Shown piece by piece: positions 55,351 to 64,000 of a stretch of DNA of 64,000 nt. The notes below the pieces were generated by a model, which searched no databases, was not told the DNA's origin, and saw only the letters and a program-made list of their open reading frames with translations. The first letter of the stretch is position 1, and every line of letters begins with the position of its first letter. Where the stretch lies: assembly GCA_003569205.1 (NCBI GenBank), contig BGOK01000003.1, forward strand, positions 62,001 through 126,000. The letters run 5' to 3'. The position numbers and the translations under genes are program-made. Origin of the DNA: Verrucomicrobiota bacterium (GTDB lineage Bacteria; Verrucomicrobiota; Verrucomicrobiia; Opitutales; UBA953).

Positions 55351-56906
55351 ATGGCACGAAAAATCGAAATCTATGACACCACCCTCCGCGACGGCTCGCA
55401 GGGTCTGGGGATTCATTTCTCGGTCGCTGACAAGCTGCGCGTCGCCCAGGAGCTCGAGCGCTTCGGGGTGACCTACATCGAGGGCGGCTGGCCCGGTTCC
55501 AACCCGCGCGATATCGAATTCTTCCACGAAGCCCGCAAGTTGAAGTTCAAGCATGCTAAGCTCGCGGCGTTCGGCTCCACCCGTAAGAAGGGCATCCGCG
55601 CCTCCGAAGATGCGCAGGTCAAAGGCTTGCTCGAGGTCGAGACCCCGGTCGTCACTATTTACGGTAAGACCTCCGCCCTGCACGTCCGGGAAGTCCTGCG
55701 CTGCACGCCGGAGGAAAACTTGGCGATGATTGCCGACACGGTCGCTTTCCTGAAGTCCCATGGCCGTGAGGTCGTCTACGACTGCGAGCATGCAATCGAC
55801 GGGTGGAAGGAAGACCCCGCCTATGCGGCGGCCTGTTTCCGTGCCGCTGCGAAGCCGGTGCCTCGCGTATCGTCCTCTGCGACACCAATGGTGGTTGCTT
55901 GCCTGATGAGGTTGCTGAGGCCACCCGCCATGCCCGTGCCGCCGTGAAGGCCGCCATCGGCATCCACACCCACGATGACTCGGGCTTAGCCCTCGCTAAT
56001 GCTTTGGCCTCGTTGGACGCGGGCGCTGTCCATGTTCAGGGCACGATGAATGGTATCGGTGAACGCACCGGCAATTGTGACCTCACGGCCGTCATCCCGG
56101 TCGCGCAGATCAAGCGCGGTTGGAGCTGCGTCCCCGCCGCTTCACTCAAGAGGCTCACCGCGCTTTCCCGCTTCATCGATGGCGTTACCAACCAAGCCCC
56201 CGATCCACGTCGTCCGTGGGTGGGCGCGGCTGCGTTCGCCCACAAGGGTGGCACGCACGTCGATGCTATCCGAAAGTTTTCCGCCGCCTATGAGCACGTT
56301 GACCCTTCCGCCGTGGGTAATGCGCGTGACGTCTTGGTGAGCGACCAGTCGGGTCGCAGTAACCTGCTCCTCAAGGCCGCCGAGCTGGGTATCGAACTCG
56401 ACAAGGACGCTCCGTCCACCCGCGTCGCGCTTGAAGAACTCAAGAAACTCGAGCACAAAGGTTGGAGCTTCGAGGACGCCGATGCCTCGCTGGCCTTGTT
56501 GCTTCGTAGTCACATGGGCAAATCCGCCGTCGTGCCTTTCGAAGTCGTGAAGTATCACATCTCCGTGCAGGGCGGCCTCAAGGACGCCAGTTGCGAAGCC
56601 ACCGTGCGCGTCCGTATCAACGGCAAGGAATCCCTGACCGTCGCGGAAGGCGAAGGACCAGTGCATGCGCTCGACCAAGCTCTCCGCGAGGCCCTCGTGA
56701 AGGCATTTCCCAAGTTGAAGAAGGTACACCTCGCTGACTATAAGGTCCGCGTCCTCGCCGGTCAGGATGGGACCTCGGCCCAGACCCGCGTCGTCATCCG
56801 TTCCACCGACGGCACCCGCTCCTGGGGTACGGTCGGTGTCAGTAATAATCTCATCGAGGCGTCCTTACGGGCCATCGTTGATGGTTATGCCTACGCTTTA
56901 TCCTAA
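55351..56906 (+). pseudogene. cimA: Citramalate synthase, one single-base frameshift
   Basis: The enzyme condenses pyruvate and acetyl-CoA to citramalate, the first step of threonine-independent isoleucine synthesis. The N-terminal part (from 55351) carries 'IYDTTLRDGSQG' and 'RFGVTYIEGGWPGSNPRD', typical of CimA, not of isopropylmalate synthase. The frame breaks near 55845-55852; adding one base there gives 'EAGASRIVLCDTNGG', and the second frame runs to 56906 with 'GIHTHDDSGLALAN', 'TMNGIGERTGNCDL' and the C-terminal LeuA-type regulatory domain. The repaired length is 518 residues, as expected. Because the gene sits behind an intact leader and is otherwise conserved, a sequencing error is more likely than loss. 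Allosteric control by isoleucine is known for the family. Confidence 0.85.
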
Positions 56907-56967
56907 GCATCGGCTGACGGATTGACTGCCCGTGGGGGCGGGCTTGGATGAACTCCAGCCCGCCCCT

Positions 56968-57980
56968 ATGCGTTTCCTACTCCTGTTTGCTGCGGCGACG
57001 ATTTTCGCTGCGCCTGATCAAGCCAAGTTGCGCATCTACGATATCGCTGAGGCTGGTAAGCCAGCGACCTTAGCCGATCTCCCGCGGCTGCGAGACGCCC
57101 AGAAGGGGAAGATGTTTACGGCGGTGATGCCCAACCCCGTCTTTCGCCTCAGCGACCTGACCTTCCTTGCGGCTGCGCGAAAGGAAAAGCTCGACCTCTA
57201 TTTGCCGAACGGGCCGGCTCGGCAGGATCGCCCCGCGGTCGTCTTTATCCATGGCGGCGGCTTCACTGGCGGCGACAAGGCCGAGAACCGTTCCGCGAGC
57301 GTCAGCGCTGACCTCGCGCGGGCTGGCTATGTCGTCGTTAGCTGTAACTATGTGCTCGGTGCCAAGACCCAGGAAGGCGTGTGGCCGCAGAATATCGCGG
57401 ACTGCCGCGCTGCCGTTCGCTGGGTGCGGGCGCATGCGAAAGAGTTGGGCGTGAACCCGGACAAAATCGCCGTCGCGGGCGGTTCCGCCGGAGGCTACCT
57501 TGCACTCATGGTGGGCCTCTCCGACGATAAGACTGGCCCGGGGGCGACCCGAAGGCGACGGTCTCGGCCAAGGTTTCCGCGGTCATTGATATGTACGGCG
57601 TGGTGAATTTCTCCAAGCACGGTAAAGGCGAAGTCCCGGGCGCATCCGCCGCTGAGCAGGCGGCCTACCTTCCTGAAAACCAGTGTGACCCCCTCGATCC
57701 GCCCGTGCTTATTTTGCACGGCACCGCCGATACGACGGTGGATATCCAGCAGTCGAAAGACATGGCTACGGCCCTCGCCAAGGCGAAGGCCGACCATGAG
57801 TTTATCATCGTTGCGGGTGCGCCGCACACCTTTGACCTGCATCCGAAGGGTTCGGGTTGGACGCGCACGGCGTTACGTTGGCCGGCGAACGGCACTGCGA
57901 TCCGCAAGGAGACGACGAGCGACGGCGCCGACCTGGTGGAGCCGACCTTGGCCTTCCTTGTCCGGACGATCGGGAAGTGA
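56968..57980 (+). pseudogene. Secreted alpha/beta-hydrolase (esterase/lipase), one frameshift
   Basis: A signal peptide (MRFLLLFAAATIFAAP) precedes an esterase domain with oxyanion motif 'FIHGGGFTGGD' and nucleophile elbow GGSAGG at Ser173. The frame breaks in the G-run at 57540-57544; adding one G gives 'GPGGDPKATVSAKVSAVIDMYGVVNF', and the second frame (to 57980) holds 'LILHGTADTTVD' (acid) and 'GAPHTF' (His). The repaired protein is 337 residues with a complete triad. A homopolymer error is the simplest cause. It is convergent with the NYN-type gene; the stops almost touch. Confidence 0.82.
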
Positions 57981-59170
57981 TTAGGCGCCGCGCGCCTGGT
58001 CACCCGGCTGGGGCTTAAGCTTCGCCATCACCGTCGAGCCCTGTAGCTGGACTTCGAAGCATCCCGTATCCTCGAGCATCCGGTAGAACTTCGCGTAGCG
58101 TGGAGCATCGCGTTCCAGGCCTGGGTATTCCTGAATCAGGAACTTCTTGATCACCTCGACCTTGATCCATTCGCCTTCGGGGGCGAGGCCGGTGGCCACG
58201 TCGATGAGTGCTTCAATAATATCCTTCCGGACTAGCAGTTGCTGGCGGCGCTGGTCGGCCTCGGCTTTGCCTTGAGCCTGTTGCGCCGCGGAAAGGTTCG
58301 GGGTGTCGCGGTAATCTTGATCGTTGCCTGGATAGTTTTCTTGGCGCGGGGCGCGCGGCTGACGTTGGCCGCGCGGTTCCGGGCGGGGCGGGGTTTCCCG
58401 AACTGGGCGCGGTTCGCGAGCGGGGGCGGCGGCGCGGGTCGGACGAAGGTCGCCGAAACGGAGGTCGGGCAACATCTTCTCAAATTGCCCGAGTAACTCC
58501 AAAGCCTTCGTCTTGGTCTTAGGGGTCAGCTCGCGAATCGCTTGGCCAGCACGGCGAGGGCGGCGCGCGGTCGGACTTCGCTTGTTCTTCGGAGTCCATT
58601 CGTTCGCGGAGTTCCGACAGGTTGAGGTAGTGGTGGGCCGTCGAGCGGAGTGCCTTGTGCGTGCGTTCGCCCATGACCACAATGCGGACGCCGAGGCGCT
58701 TGGCGTCCTTCAACCACGGGGGTGAAGTCGCTGTCGTTGGTCACGAAAATGAGCGCGTTGGTGGGTTGGCCCCCGCCATTAGTTTGACCGCATCAATCGT
58801 CAGGCGCATGTCGCGGCATTCTTGCCCGGCGTGTAGCTACGCTGGTCGACGAGTTCGAGTTCTGGCCAGTCCTGGGCGAAGGCTCGCCAGCCGCTGAGGC
58901 GGCCTTGGAAGTCGCCATAAGCTCGGGCGGCGCAATGGGCGTTTCGCCGATGAAGCGGCGCAGGGTAGGGAGGTGTTGGTGTGAGACGTTGTCGGCGTCG
59001 ATTAAGACACCGATACGCTGACCCTGTTGGCCCTTGGCGGCTTCGGGGGTCGAGGTCGAGGCGGCGTCGGCTTGGCGGCGGGGGGCGCGGCCCTTAGCCG
59101 GGCGCTTGGAAGGTTTGGCGGTGCGACCGCGGGGGGCGGGGGCTTTTTGGACGGGGGACGGGCCACGGGA
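57981..59170 (-). pseudogene. NYN-domain RNase-like gene with C-terminal OST-HTH/LOTUS-like domain, many frameshifts
   Basis: Read on the minus strand, the coding signal shifts frame several times. Recognisable segments in order: a basic Ala/Pro/Arg/Lys-rich start, 'RIGVLIDADNVS' (NYN first Asp), 'AYGDFQGRLSGWRAFAQDWPELELVDQ', 'MRLTIDAVKLMAG', 'ALIFVTNDSDFTP' (second acidic pair), 'DAKRLGVRIVVMGERTHKALRS', a Pro/Arg-rich linker, and 'RKDIIEALIDVATGLAPEGEWIKVEVIKKFLIQEYPG' (helical C-terminal domain). The frame changes near 58951, 58821, 58770, 58715, 58565 and 58545; all but one equal a missing base. The stop is at 57981. No ATG precedes; GTG at about 59165 is a possible start. LabA/DUF88-like proteins with a C-terminal LOTUS-type domain bind or cut RNA. 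Decay or poor local sequence are both possible. Confidence 0.65.
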
Positions 59171-59582
59171 AGGAGAAAAAGGTTCTCCTATCCCTGTCGG
59201 GAAGCCTTCCCTACTACAATGCGAAACGACCCTCGGGGCGGTTACCGATCGGTCGGTCGGGTCTTTTCATACCACTTCTGGGGGTTCTACGAGCTTTCGG
59301 TACGACTTGAGCCCTTCACTCGCCGCCCAAGGTTAAGTCGGATGCCGCCCCGCGAGGAGGGCGCGTGCTGGCGTCCCGGGCTCGTCTGGTCGGATGGAGT
59401 TCGGCAACGTAGGCCCGGCCAAGCTGTTTATCTGTTATGTAAAACACCCACCCGGTGCGGCGGGTATCGAAAACGGGCTAAGGGTTCAAATGAGCGCTGG
59501 GAGTTTGCAACGGGGACGGAGCGGCTGAAATATCACAAATATTTTTATCGGAACTTTGCCGCGAATAGAGTGTTAAAAAGAA
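59171..59582. other. 412-base stretch without a recognised gene
   Basis: No frame here shows a family motif, and the open frame crossing it on the plus strand has the composition of random GC-rich DNA. Between about 59220 and 59480 there are many short GC stems and a CCGATCGGTCGGTCGGG run. I could not fit tmRNA, RNase P RNA, SRP RNA or 6S RNA. The last 70 bases are AT-richer and probably hold the promoter of the next gene. Confidence 0.5.
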
Positions 59583-60731
59583 GTGAAAGCAGTTTCCGCC
59601 TTTTTCGCTCTCTTGGTCATGACGTTCGGCCTTTGCGCTGCGCGGACCGAGCCAGTTTGGAAGGCTCAGCCTGGTCCGTGGGGCGACTTGGAGGTGCGCA
59701 CCGTTTACCTGGAAGTGCCGGATACGCTATTGGCGGCCGTGTCTAAGCCTAATGCCGTCACGCGTTGGGTCTTTGAGCAGACGACCGAGACGGCGGTCCG
59801 CGAGTTATTGGTGCGCCAAGGGGTCCCCGTGGCGATGGTTGAACGGCTCCTAGATCCAGCCAGTCGGACTCTCCGGGATAACATTGTCAGCCTTTACCCG
59901 AGCGTCGCCGAAATCACCTCCCTCAGCGTCACGGCTCGATCGGGTTTATACCGCGAGTTGGCGAAGTCCTCGGCCAATGAATATCAACGTGACCCCGTCT
60001 ACGTTCTAGGTGGCGATCTGGAGGACTGGTTAGAGACCTCCGGGCTGAACGAAGCTCAGGTGAAGCTCTTCCGCCGGCTGGTCTGGAAGCGTGGCGATGT
60101 CCTCGCCTTTAGTGACATCCAAGCCTTGCTGACCGTGGTGAAAGATGATGCGGAGATCCGTAATACCTTCCGAGCCTTGACCCGCGTGCGGAGTCTGCTC
60201 GTGGAGTTGAAACTCCCGTTGCAGGGTGACCGTAAGGCTTTCTTGGATTACTGGACCGCCGGGCAGGGGGACGCTCCGCAGCTGAGCTTCCTGCGTGCCG
60301 TCACCCAGCGCCAAGCGAGCCAGACGATAGACATCACACACTTTTTCCCGACGGTCATCCGTCAACGGGCCTATACTTTTCCTGAATTAGACCAAGGGGT
60401 CAAAGGACGCTTGCCGGATTGCCATTGGACTTCGCTGAACTTCTTTAATTCGACTCCGAAGGATGAGTACCTCGACATGCGCCAAGCGGCCACTCGTCTG
60501 GTGCAGGCTTACGCCACGGTCGAAGCACCCTATAAGTATGGCGACATCCTCTGCTTCCTTGACGGCGGTGAAGGGCTCCATACCTGCGTTTACATCGCGG
60601 ACGACATTGTCCTGACGAAGAACGGCGACAGCGTCTTGGCCCCGTGGGTCCTGATGCAGGTTAAGGACGTGGAGGCTATCTATCGGCGTTCAGCGGACAC
60701 CCGCATCCAGGGCTTCCGCCTCAAGCGCTGA
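59583..60731 (+). CDS. Exported protein of unknown function with NlpC/P60-like C-terminal part
   Basis: A 382-residue protein from a GTG start at 59583, with a signal peptide (VSAFFALLVMTFGLCAA). The mature N-terminal two thirds are helical. The last 80 residues contain 'YKYGDILCFLDGGEGLHTCVYIADDIVLTKNG', whose G-D-I-L, then G-x-H and A-D-D order resembles NlpC/P60-type peptidase folds; the usual catalytic Cys is not at the normal place, though a Cys is in ILCF. It could be a cell-wall peptidase relative. Family recognition is weak; the coding call is strong. tRNA-Arg follows on the other strand. Confidence 0.65.
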   Translation: MKAVSAFFALLVMTFGLCAARTEPVWKAQPGPWGDLEVRTVYLEVPDTLLAAVSKPNAVTRWVFEQTTETAVRELLVRQGVPVAMVERLLDPASRTLRDNIVSLYPSVAEITSLSVTARSGLYRELAKSSANEYQRDPVYVLGGDLEDWLETSGLNEAQVKLFRRLVWKRGDVLAFSDIQALLTVVKDDAEIRNTFRALTRVRSLLVELKLPLQGDRKAFLDYWTAGQGDAPQLSFLRAVTQRQASQTIDITHFFPTVIRQRAYTFPELDQGVKGRLPDCHWTSLNFFNSTPKDEYLDMRQAATRLVQAYATVEAPYKYGDILCFLDGGEGLHTCVYIADDIVLTKNGDSVLAPWVLMQVKDVEAIYRRSADTRIQGFRLKR

Positions 60732-60740
60732 AGCCCCTGC

Positions 60741-60812
60741 TGTCCCCGGCGGGAATCGAACCCACATCCTCGGTTTAGGAAACCAATGTTCTATCCGTTG
60801 AACTACGGGAAC
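60741..60812 (-). tRNA. tRNA-Arg (anticodon CCT)
   Basis: The minus strand folds as a cloverleaf: acceptor GTTCCCG (60812-60806) with CGGGGAC (one G-T pair), D-arm AGTTCAACGGATAGAAC, anticodon loop TTCCTAA with CCT, T-loop GGGTTCGATTCCC, discriminator A at 60741. CCA is not encoded, unlike the other two tRNAs here. Confidence 0.96.
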
Positions 60813-60942
60813 GCAGGAGTAAGTTAGCCTGGCGAGGGGTGGTCGGGCAAGCCTGCAACGGCGGCGGGGGCTTGACTCCGGTGGGTTTGAACCAATTTCT
60901 CTCCTATGTCCGTTTTTCCTACCTGTCCTCGCTGATGCCGCC

Positions 60943-61950
60943 TTGGTAATCCCCGGCTGGGCCTGGGTCGCCTTCTTAGGCTTCGTCGTCTTTATGTTGG
61001 CCCTTGATCTGGGCGTGTTCAACAAGACGGACCACATGCCCTCCTTCAAGGAAGCGGTGGCCTGGTGCGTCGTCTGGGTCTCACTGGCGGTCGGCTTCGG
61101 TTTCCTGCTGTCTGCTTGGCGGGGACCGGAGGACGCCCAGTTGTTCGCCGCTGGCTATGTCCTCGAACTCGCCCTCTCGGTCGATAACCTCTTCATTTTC
61201 ATCCTAGTCTTCGCCCACTTTAAGATCCCGGATCACCTGCAGCACCGCGTCCTCTTCTGGGGCATCATCGGGGCTGTCGCCATGCGGGCGGCCTTTATCG
61301 TCGTGGGCGTCGCGGCCGTCGAAAGCTTCACTTGGCTACTCCCGGTCTTTGGGGCTTTCCTCGTCTTCACTGGGGTCAAGCTGGCCCTGTCGCGGGACGA
61401 GCATGAAGGCAAAGGCATGGATGAAAACCTGTTCGTGCGGCTGGCCCGGAAGTTCTTCCCGCTCACGCCCCGTTTACATGGCAACAAGTTCTGGGTCATA
61501 GAAGAGGGCGTCCGCCGGTTCACTCCGCTCTTTCTCGTGCTGCTCGTTGTCGAGGGCACCGACCTGATCTTCGCGATTGATTCCATCCCCGCCGTGCTGG
61601 GCATCCTGCCTCCCGAGATGTCCATCGAGAATAAGCGCTTCATCGCTTTCACCTCCAATATCTTCGCCATCATGGGGCTGCGCTCGATGTATTTCGCCTT
61701 AGCGGGCTTCATGCACTTATTCCGTTTCCTCAAGCCGGCCTTGTCCTTCATCCTGGTCTTCATTGGCGTTAAGATGATCCTGCCGTGGGCTGCCGGTCTG
61801 GGTCAGCCCGAGGGACAGTTCGCCGGCTGGGCGCAGGCCCTCGTCCACGAAGGCCGCTTGCATGTCCCGACTTCGGTCTCCCTCTCAATCATCGGCTTTG
61901 TCCTGGCCATCGCCATCGCTCTATCGGTCGCGTTCCCGAAGAAGAAATAG
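60943..61950 (+). CDS. TerC family integral membrane protein (Alx/TerC-like)
   Basis: About 335 residues with nine hydrophobic segments and TerC landmarks: 'ALDLGVFNKTDHMPSFKEA' near residue 20, 'ELALSVDNLFIFILVFAHF' near 76 (conserved Asp-Asn), and 'VVEGTDLIFAIDSIPAVLGI' near 205. The family is linked to manganese export and tellurite resistance. The frame as given starts only at a TTG (60943). A better start is the ATG at 60906 if one T is removed from the TTTTT run at 60913-60917, giving M-S-V-F-L-P-V-L-A-D-A-A before the TTG codon. So the printed N terminus may be a sequence artefact. Confidence 0.9.
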   Translation: MVIPGWAWVAFLGFVVFMLALDLGVFNKTDHMPSFKEAVAWCVVWVSLAVGFGFLLSAWRGPEDAQLFAAGYVLELALSVDNLFIFILVFAHFKIPDHLQHRVLFWGIIGAVAMRAAFIVVGVAAVESFTWLLPVFGAFLVFTGVKLALSRDEHEGKGMDENLFVRLARKFFPLTPRLHGNKFWVIEEGVRRFTPLFLVLLVVEGTDLIFAIDSIPAVLGILPPEMSIENKRFIAFTSNIFAIMGLRSMYFALAGFMHLFRFLKPALSFILVFIGVKMILPWAAGLGQPEGQFAGWAQALVHEGRLHVPTSVSLSIIGFVLAIAIALSVAFPKKK

Positions 61951-61998
61951 GAAAGATTTGGTGTTTCCACCCGCGGGGCTCGCCGCCACGCTAGGGCT

Positions 61999-63801
61999 GT
62001 GTTCAACCGCCGCTACCAACCCTACTTGGTCCACCTTAAGGGGAGCCGGCGGCTTTTGGTGTTGGCGCTGTTAGCGGGCGTCTGTTTTGCGGCCAGCAGC
62101 GCGTTAGGTATCCCTTTCCTGATTGGGAAGGTCTTGCCAGCGGTTTTTGGCTCGGAGGCCCAGCAGGCGGCGCCGCTCATTGTCTTCCCCGCATGGTTGG
62201 GTTGGAGCCCCCTGCACTTGCCTAAGGGGCACGAGGTGACGTTCGCGGTCGCTTTTCTGCCGGCCGTTTTCTGCGTCCGTGGCCTCTCGGAATTCTCCGC
62301 CAATCTCCTCTTAAATCTTGCCGGCCTGCGCGTGGTCGAGTCCGTCCGGCGGGCGGTCTTTGCGCGGCTGCAGCGCCTGCACCTCGGTTTCTTTGCCAAG
62401 TTGCCGACGGGGGATCTCTTACAGCGAGTGATCAACGATGCTAACTCGGTTCGCACCGTCCTTGTGGACGTTTCGAATGATATCTTGATTCAGCCGCTGA
62501 CGTTACTCTTCGCCCTCGGCTACGTGACCTGGATTTGTTTGGCCAAGCCCGACGGCTACTGGTTCCTGGGTTGCCTCCTCGTCGTGCCCGTGGCCGTTTT
62601 CCTAGTGCGGTCTATCGGTGCCGCCATCCAGCGGCGCGCTCGCGCGGGTCTCACTTCGGCTTCGGATTTGAACGGTATCGCCGTGGAGAACTTACAGTCC
62701 GCCCGCGAGGTGCGCGCCTATGGTTTGCAGGACCGCGAGTGTGCCCGGTTCGACGCCGCCAGCCGCGAGGGCCTGCGGATTCAGGCTAAGCTGGTCCGCT
62801 ACGAAAAGGCTTTGTCGCCGCTGTTAGAAATTTCGGCGTCCATCGGCATCGCTTTGGCCATTGGCGTCGGTGCTGGTATTGGCTTCCGCTTCGAAGAACT
62901 CCTGGCGCTGATTGCCGCGTTCTATTTAGCCTACGGCCCCTTAAAGCGCCTCGGTTACGTGAACAGCCGCTTGAGTATGGCTGAGCCCGGCTTGGAGCGC
63001 TTGACGGAAATTCTGGAGGCCCCGATTGAGGTGGATGATACACCGGACGCCCGGGCCTTGGGGCGCGTGCGTGGTGAGCTCAGCATGGACCAACTGACTT
63101 TTGCCTACGGCACTGAGCCCATCCTGAGCGACGTCACGCTGCGGATTCCGGCCGGGCAGTCGGTGGCCTTGGTCGGTCCAAGCGGGGCCGGTAAGAGCAC
63201 GTTCGTCAATCTGGTGCCACGTTTCTTTGACCCGCAATCCGGTTCAATTCAGGTCGACGGCTACGACTTACGGACGGTGAAGCAGGTCGATTTGCGGGCC
63301 AACATCGCCTTGGTCTCGCAGGAGCCCGTACTGTTTAATGAGACTATCGCCGAGAACATCCGCCTCGGTCGCCCTGCCGCCACCGATGCGGAGGTCCGTG
63401 CGGCCGCCCAATTGGCGGGAGCTTTGGAGTTCATCGAGGCCCAGCCGCAGGGGTTCGCCACGCTGGTGGGTGAGCGCGGTTCGCGCCTTTCGGGTGGGCA
63501 ACGGCAGCGTGTCTCCATCGCCCGCGCTTTTTTGAAGGATGCCCCCATCCTGATTCTCGATGAAGCCACTTCGGCGCTGGATACCGACACCGAGCGAAGC
63601 ATTCAGCACTCGCTCGCCAAGCTGATGAAAGGGCGCACGACGCTGATTGTGGCGCACCGCTTCTCGACCATCCGTGATGTCGACCGCGTGCTCGTCTTCG
63701 ATGGCGGCCGCATCGTCGCGGACGGCCCCCGCGAGGAGGTCTACCGTTCGAACGAACTCTTTCGGCGTCTGTGGGATAACCAAGCCCAGGGCATTTCGTG
63801 A
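61999..63801 (+). CDS. ABC exporter, fused permease-ATPase (MsbA-type)
   Basis: A 600-residue half-transporter with an N-terminal six-span ABC membrane domain and a C-terminal ATPase: Walker A 'GPSGAGKS' near residue 392, Q-loop 'ALVSQEPVLFNETI', signature 'LSGGQRQR' near 497, Walker B 'ILILDEATSALD' near 514, and H-loop 'IVAHRFST'. It works as a homodimer in the inner membrane. Start is a GTG at 61999. A GT9 glycosyltransferase overlaps its stop by one base (TGATG), which supports a lipid A or lipopolysaccharide flippase role. Confidence 0.93.
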   Translation: MFNRRYQPYLVHLKGSRRLLVLALLAGVCFAASSALGIPFLIGKVLPAVFGSEAQQAAPLIVFPAWLGWSPLHLPKGHEVTFAVAFLPAVFCVRGLSEFSANLLLNLAGLRVVESVRRAVFARLQRLHLGFFAKLPTGDLLQRVINDANSVRTVLVDVSNDILIQPLTLLFALGYVTWICLAKPDGYWFLGCLLVVPVAVFLVRSIGAAIQRRARAGLTSASDLNGIAVENLQSAREVRAYGLQDRECARFDAASREGLRIQAKLVRYEKALSPLLEISASIGIALAIGVGAGIGFRFEELLALIAAFYLAYGPLKRLGYVNSRLSMAEPGLERLTEILEAPIEVDDTPDARALGRVRGELSMDQLTFAYGTEPILSDVTLRIPAGQSVALVGPSGAGKSTFVNLVPRFFDPQSGSIQVDGYDLRTVKQVDLRANIALVSQEPVLFNETIAENIRLGRPAATDAEVRAAAQLAGALEFIEAQPQGFATLVGERGSRLSGGQRQRVSIARAFLKDAPILILDEATSALDTDTERSIQHSLAKLMKGRTTLIVAHRFSTIRDVDRVLVFDGGRIVADGPREEVYRSNELFRRLWDNQAQGIS

Positions 63802-64000
63802 TGCGTATCTTGGTGGTCAAGTTCTCCGGCCTGCGCGGAGCCCTCGCCACCACGGCCGCCTTCCGCTCGCTCAAGGAGCGGCATCCGGGTGCGGCGGTCA
63901 CCTTCGTCACGGCCCCCGGCAGCGAGCCCGGCCTCGAGGGCTGTCCGGTCGTCAGTGAAATCGTGGCCTTTGACCCGCAGGCCAGTGCTTGGGAGGCTTG
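63801..64000 (+). CDS. Glycosyltransferase family 9 (heptosyltransferase-like), cut by window edge
   Basis: The ATG at 63801 overlaps the exporter stop. The visible 66 residues begin 'MRILVVKFSGLRGALATTAAFRSLKERHPGAAVTFVTAPG', the standard N-terminal Rossmann half of GT9 (RILxxKxSxxGDxxxxxPxxxxLKxxxP). The usual Gly-Asp after the first Gly is Arg-Gly-Ala here. Such enzymes add heptose or related sugars to the lipopolysaccharide core. The coupling to an MsbA-type exporter fits an outer-envelope operon. Confidence 0.85.
   Translation, partial: MRILVVKFSGLRGALATTAAFRSLKERHPGAAVTFVTAPGSEPGLEGCPVVSEIVAFDPQASAWEA

Noticed and set aside
59171-59582. tmRNA, RNase P RNA or 6S RNA
   Set aside because: No tag-peptide frame with a tRNA-like end, no RNase P core such as GAGGAAAGTCC, and no closing stem of a 6S type could be found.
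59027-59746. 239-codon open frame on the plus strand
   Set aside because: Covers the NYN gene start, the unexplained stretch and the next gene out of frame; residues look random.

Overview
The window is a GC-rich bacterial chromosome segment, most likely from a Verrucomicrobiota (Opitutae-like) genome. The evidence is the large secreted DUF1549/DUF1553 (PSD1-type) cytochrome proteins paired with Tat-exported DUF1501 proteins, a DUF1080 protein, a sulfatase, a ThuA-like protein, threonine-independent isoleucine synthesis through citramalate synthase, LL-diaminopimelate aminotransferase, and weak or absent Shine-Dalgarno sequences. The phylum call is inference; there is no rRNA to settle it.

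Layout. 1-5.9 kb is housekeeping: an RluA-like protein cut by the window edge, rpsT, tRNA-Tyr, an OppB/OppC permease pair, rpsP, a candidate small RNA, and trmD-rplS overlapping by ATGA. 6-22.7 kb holds secreted hydrolases, an orphan ABC ATPase, a carotenoid-desaturase-like flavoprotein, a membrane pyrophosphatase, an S9 peptidase, a DedA-like/cupin pair, an SGNH esterase, a monoheme protein and a divergent sigma-70 factor with a strong promoter. 22.9-43 kb is an accessory degradation region: M13 peptidase, sulfatase, lactonase-like propeller, three PSD1-type proteins, two DUF1501 proteins, glycerate kinase, a 20-residue-repeat protein and a ThuA-like protein. 43-54.2 kb holds a coiled-coil NYN nuclease candidate, panC, a xylose operon (xylA-xylB-TIM barrel-two Gfo/Idh/MocA oxidoreductases), tspO and dapL. 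54.2-64 kb holds tRNA-Phe, a leader-peptide-controlled cimA, a broken NYN/LOTUS-type gene, tRNA-Arg, a TerC-like protein, an MsbA-type exporter and the start of a GT9 glycosyltransferase.

The standout signal is a 27-codon leader ORF at 55178-55261, upstream of citramalate synthase. It ends in six Ile codons within eight and is followed by competing RNA helices and a pyrimidine-rich, G-free stretch. This looks like isoleucine-responsive attenuation without an intrinsic terminator. The second theme is frame breaks: five clear single-base breaks in four otherwise intact genes, all equivalent to one missing base and some at homopolymers, plus several in the NYN gene. That pattern points to draft-quality sequence more than to gene decay.

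Binding proteins and ATPases for the OppBC permease, rimM, and the rest of the isoleucine pathway are not in the window.
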